Shown here: piece after piece, positions 12,675-12,947 of the stretch
Layout: each line of letters opens with the position of its first letter
Position numbering within the stretch: position 1 is the first letter of the stretch
Assembly: GCA_024641725.1 (NCBI GenBank)
Contig: JAHECM010000274.1
Coordinates: 1-12,947, forward strand
Direction of reading: 5' to 3'
DNA length: 12,947 bases
Source: Limnohabitans sp.
GTDB taxonomy: Bacteria > Pseudomonadota > Gammaproteobacteria > Burkholderiales > Burkholderiaceae_C
The notes under the pieces: generated by a model
Database searches by the model: none
The model's input: the letters and a program-made list of their open reading frames with translations, nothing else
What the model was told of the DNA's origin: nothing
Made by a program: the position numbers and the translations under genes

Positions 12675-12947
12675 GCGGCTGGGCGTTTTGTTGTGGCCGC
12701 CTTGCGCACGGTCTGGCCCGAAGCTTTGACAGCGGCTTTTTTGGCAGGCGTTTTGCGGACTGCGGATCGGGTTTTGGCAGGGGCCTTGTTCGCCGTTGAG
12801 GCTCTCGATGTTGAGGCGGGTTGTGCAGCGGATTTGACCTTGGCGTTGTCTTTGGTTTTGCCCTTGGTGTTGTCCTTAGCTTTGGCCGCACTGGCCGCTT
12901 TGGCGCTGGCCTCTTTGGCTGCGGCTTGGGCCTTCATGGCCTCGGCG
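12671..12947 (-). CDS. Ala/Lys-rich histone H1-like protein (partial, continues beyond the window)
   Basis: The frame is open from the window edge to the stop at 12671. An ATG at 12937 would give 88 residues, but the codons before it (Ala-Glu-Ala) continue the same biased composition, so the true start probably lies outside. The visible part is nearly all Ala, Lys, Ser, Thr and Arg with repeated AAKAK, KGKTK, KTPAKKAAVKA-like units, and no acidic stretch or hydrophobic core. Such low-complexity basic tails occur in bacterial histone H1-like nucleoid proteins, in PhaF/AlgP-type proteins and at the C-termini of RNA helicases and phasins; the visible part cannot separate these. Binding of nucleic acid is inferred from charge. 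Its stop overlaps the FIST start codon (ATGA), so both are read from one mRNA. Confidence 0.6.
   Translation of the reverse strand, partial: AEAMKAQAAAKEASAKAASAAKAKDNTKGKTKDNAKVKSAAQPASTSRASTANKAPAKTRSAVRKTPAKKAAVKASGQTVRKAATTKRPAA

Overview
The window is GC-rich DNA from what looks like a betaproteobacterium of the Burkholderiales, probably Comamonadaceae (Limnohabitans, Rhodoferax, Hydrogenophaga or a relative). That placement rests on protein character (QueA, Tgt, Kup, and a NahR/NagR-like regulator beside a NagG-like oxygenase) and on GC content with its many long antisense shadow frames. It is my inference, not a search result.

Left part (1-6618): two housekeeping genes for the queuosine tRNA modification, queA (59-1120) and tgt (5446-6618), both on the + strand, flank an accessory block of about 4.2 kb. 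Immediately after queA lies the C-terminal part of a ParE/RelE-type toxin that has lost its N-terminus. Next, on the - strand, is a compact operon for a Rieske non-heme iron aromatic-ring oxygenase: large subunit, small subunit, ferredoxin. Its large subunit strongly resembles NagG-type salicylate 5-hydroxylase. It is divergently transcribed from a LysR-type regulator resembling NahR/NagR, the salicylate-responsive activators. The ferredoxin reductase and all downstream catabolic genes are absent from the window. A membrane-anchored SAM methyltransferase on the - strand, resembling the FAM173/ATPSCKMT group, fills the space up to tgt.

Middle (6628-7029): a small cysteine-cluster protein of the YkgJ family sits directly behind tgt, with its ribosome-binding site overlapping the tgt stop codon.

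Right part (7092-12947): all genes are on the - strand and read right to left. They are an Ala/Lys-rich histone-H1-like protein cut by the window edge, a FIST-domain sensory protein, a KdpD-like histidine kinase, a KdpE-like response regulator, and the potassium transporter Kup. The kinase keeps the KdpD membrane, GAF and kinase parts but lacks the large N-terminal KdpD/Usp region. It is coupled to kup rather than to kdpFABC. The first two genes, and the kinase and regulator, overlap by an ATGA.

No rRNA, tRNA, CRISPR array, complete insertion sequence or phage gene was recognised. The most interesting points are the KdpDE-like system rewired to Kup, the oxygenase/NahR-type module between queA and tgt with a toxin fragment at its edge, the membrane-anchored FAM173-like methyltransferase, and the possibly leaderless tgt transcript.
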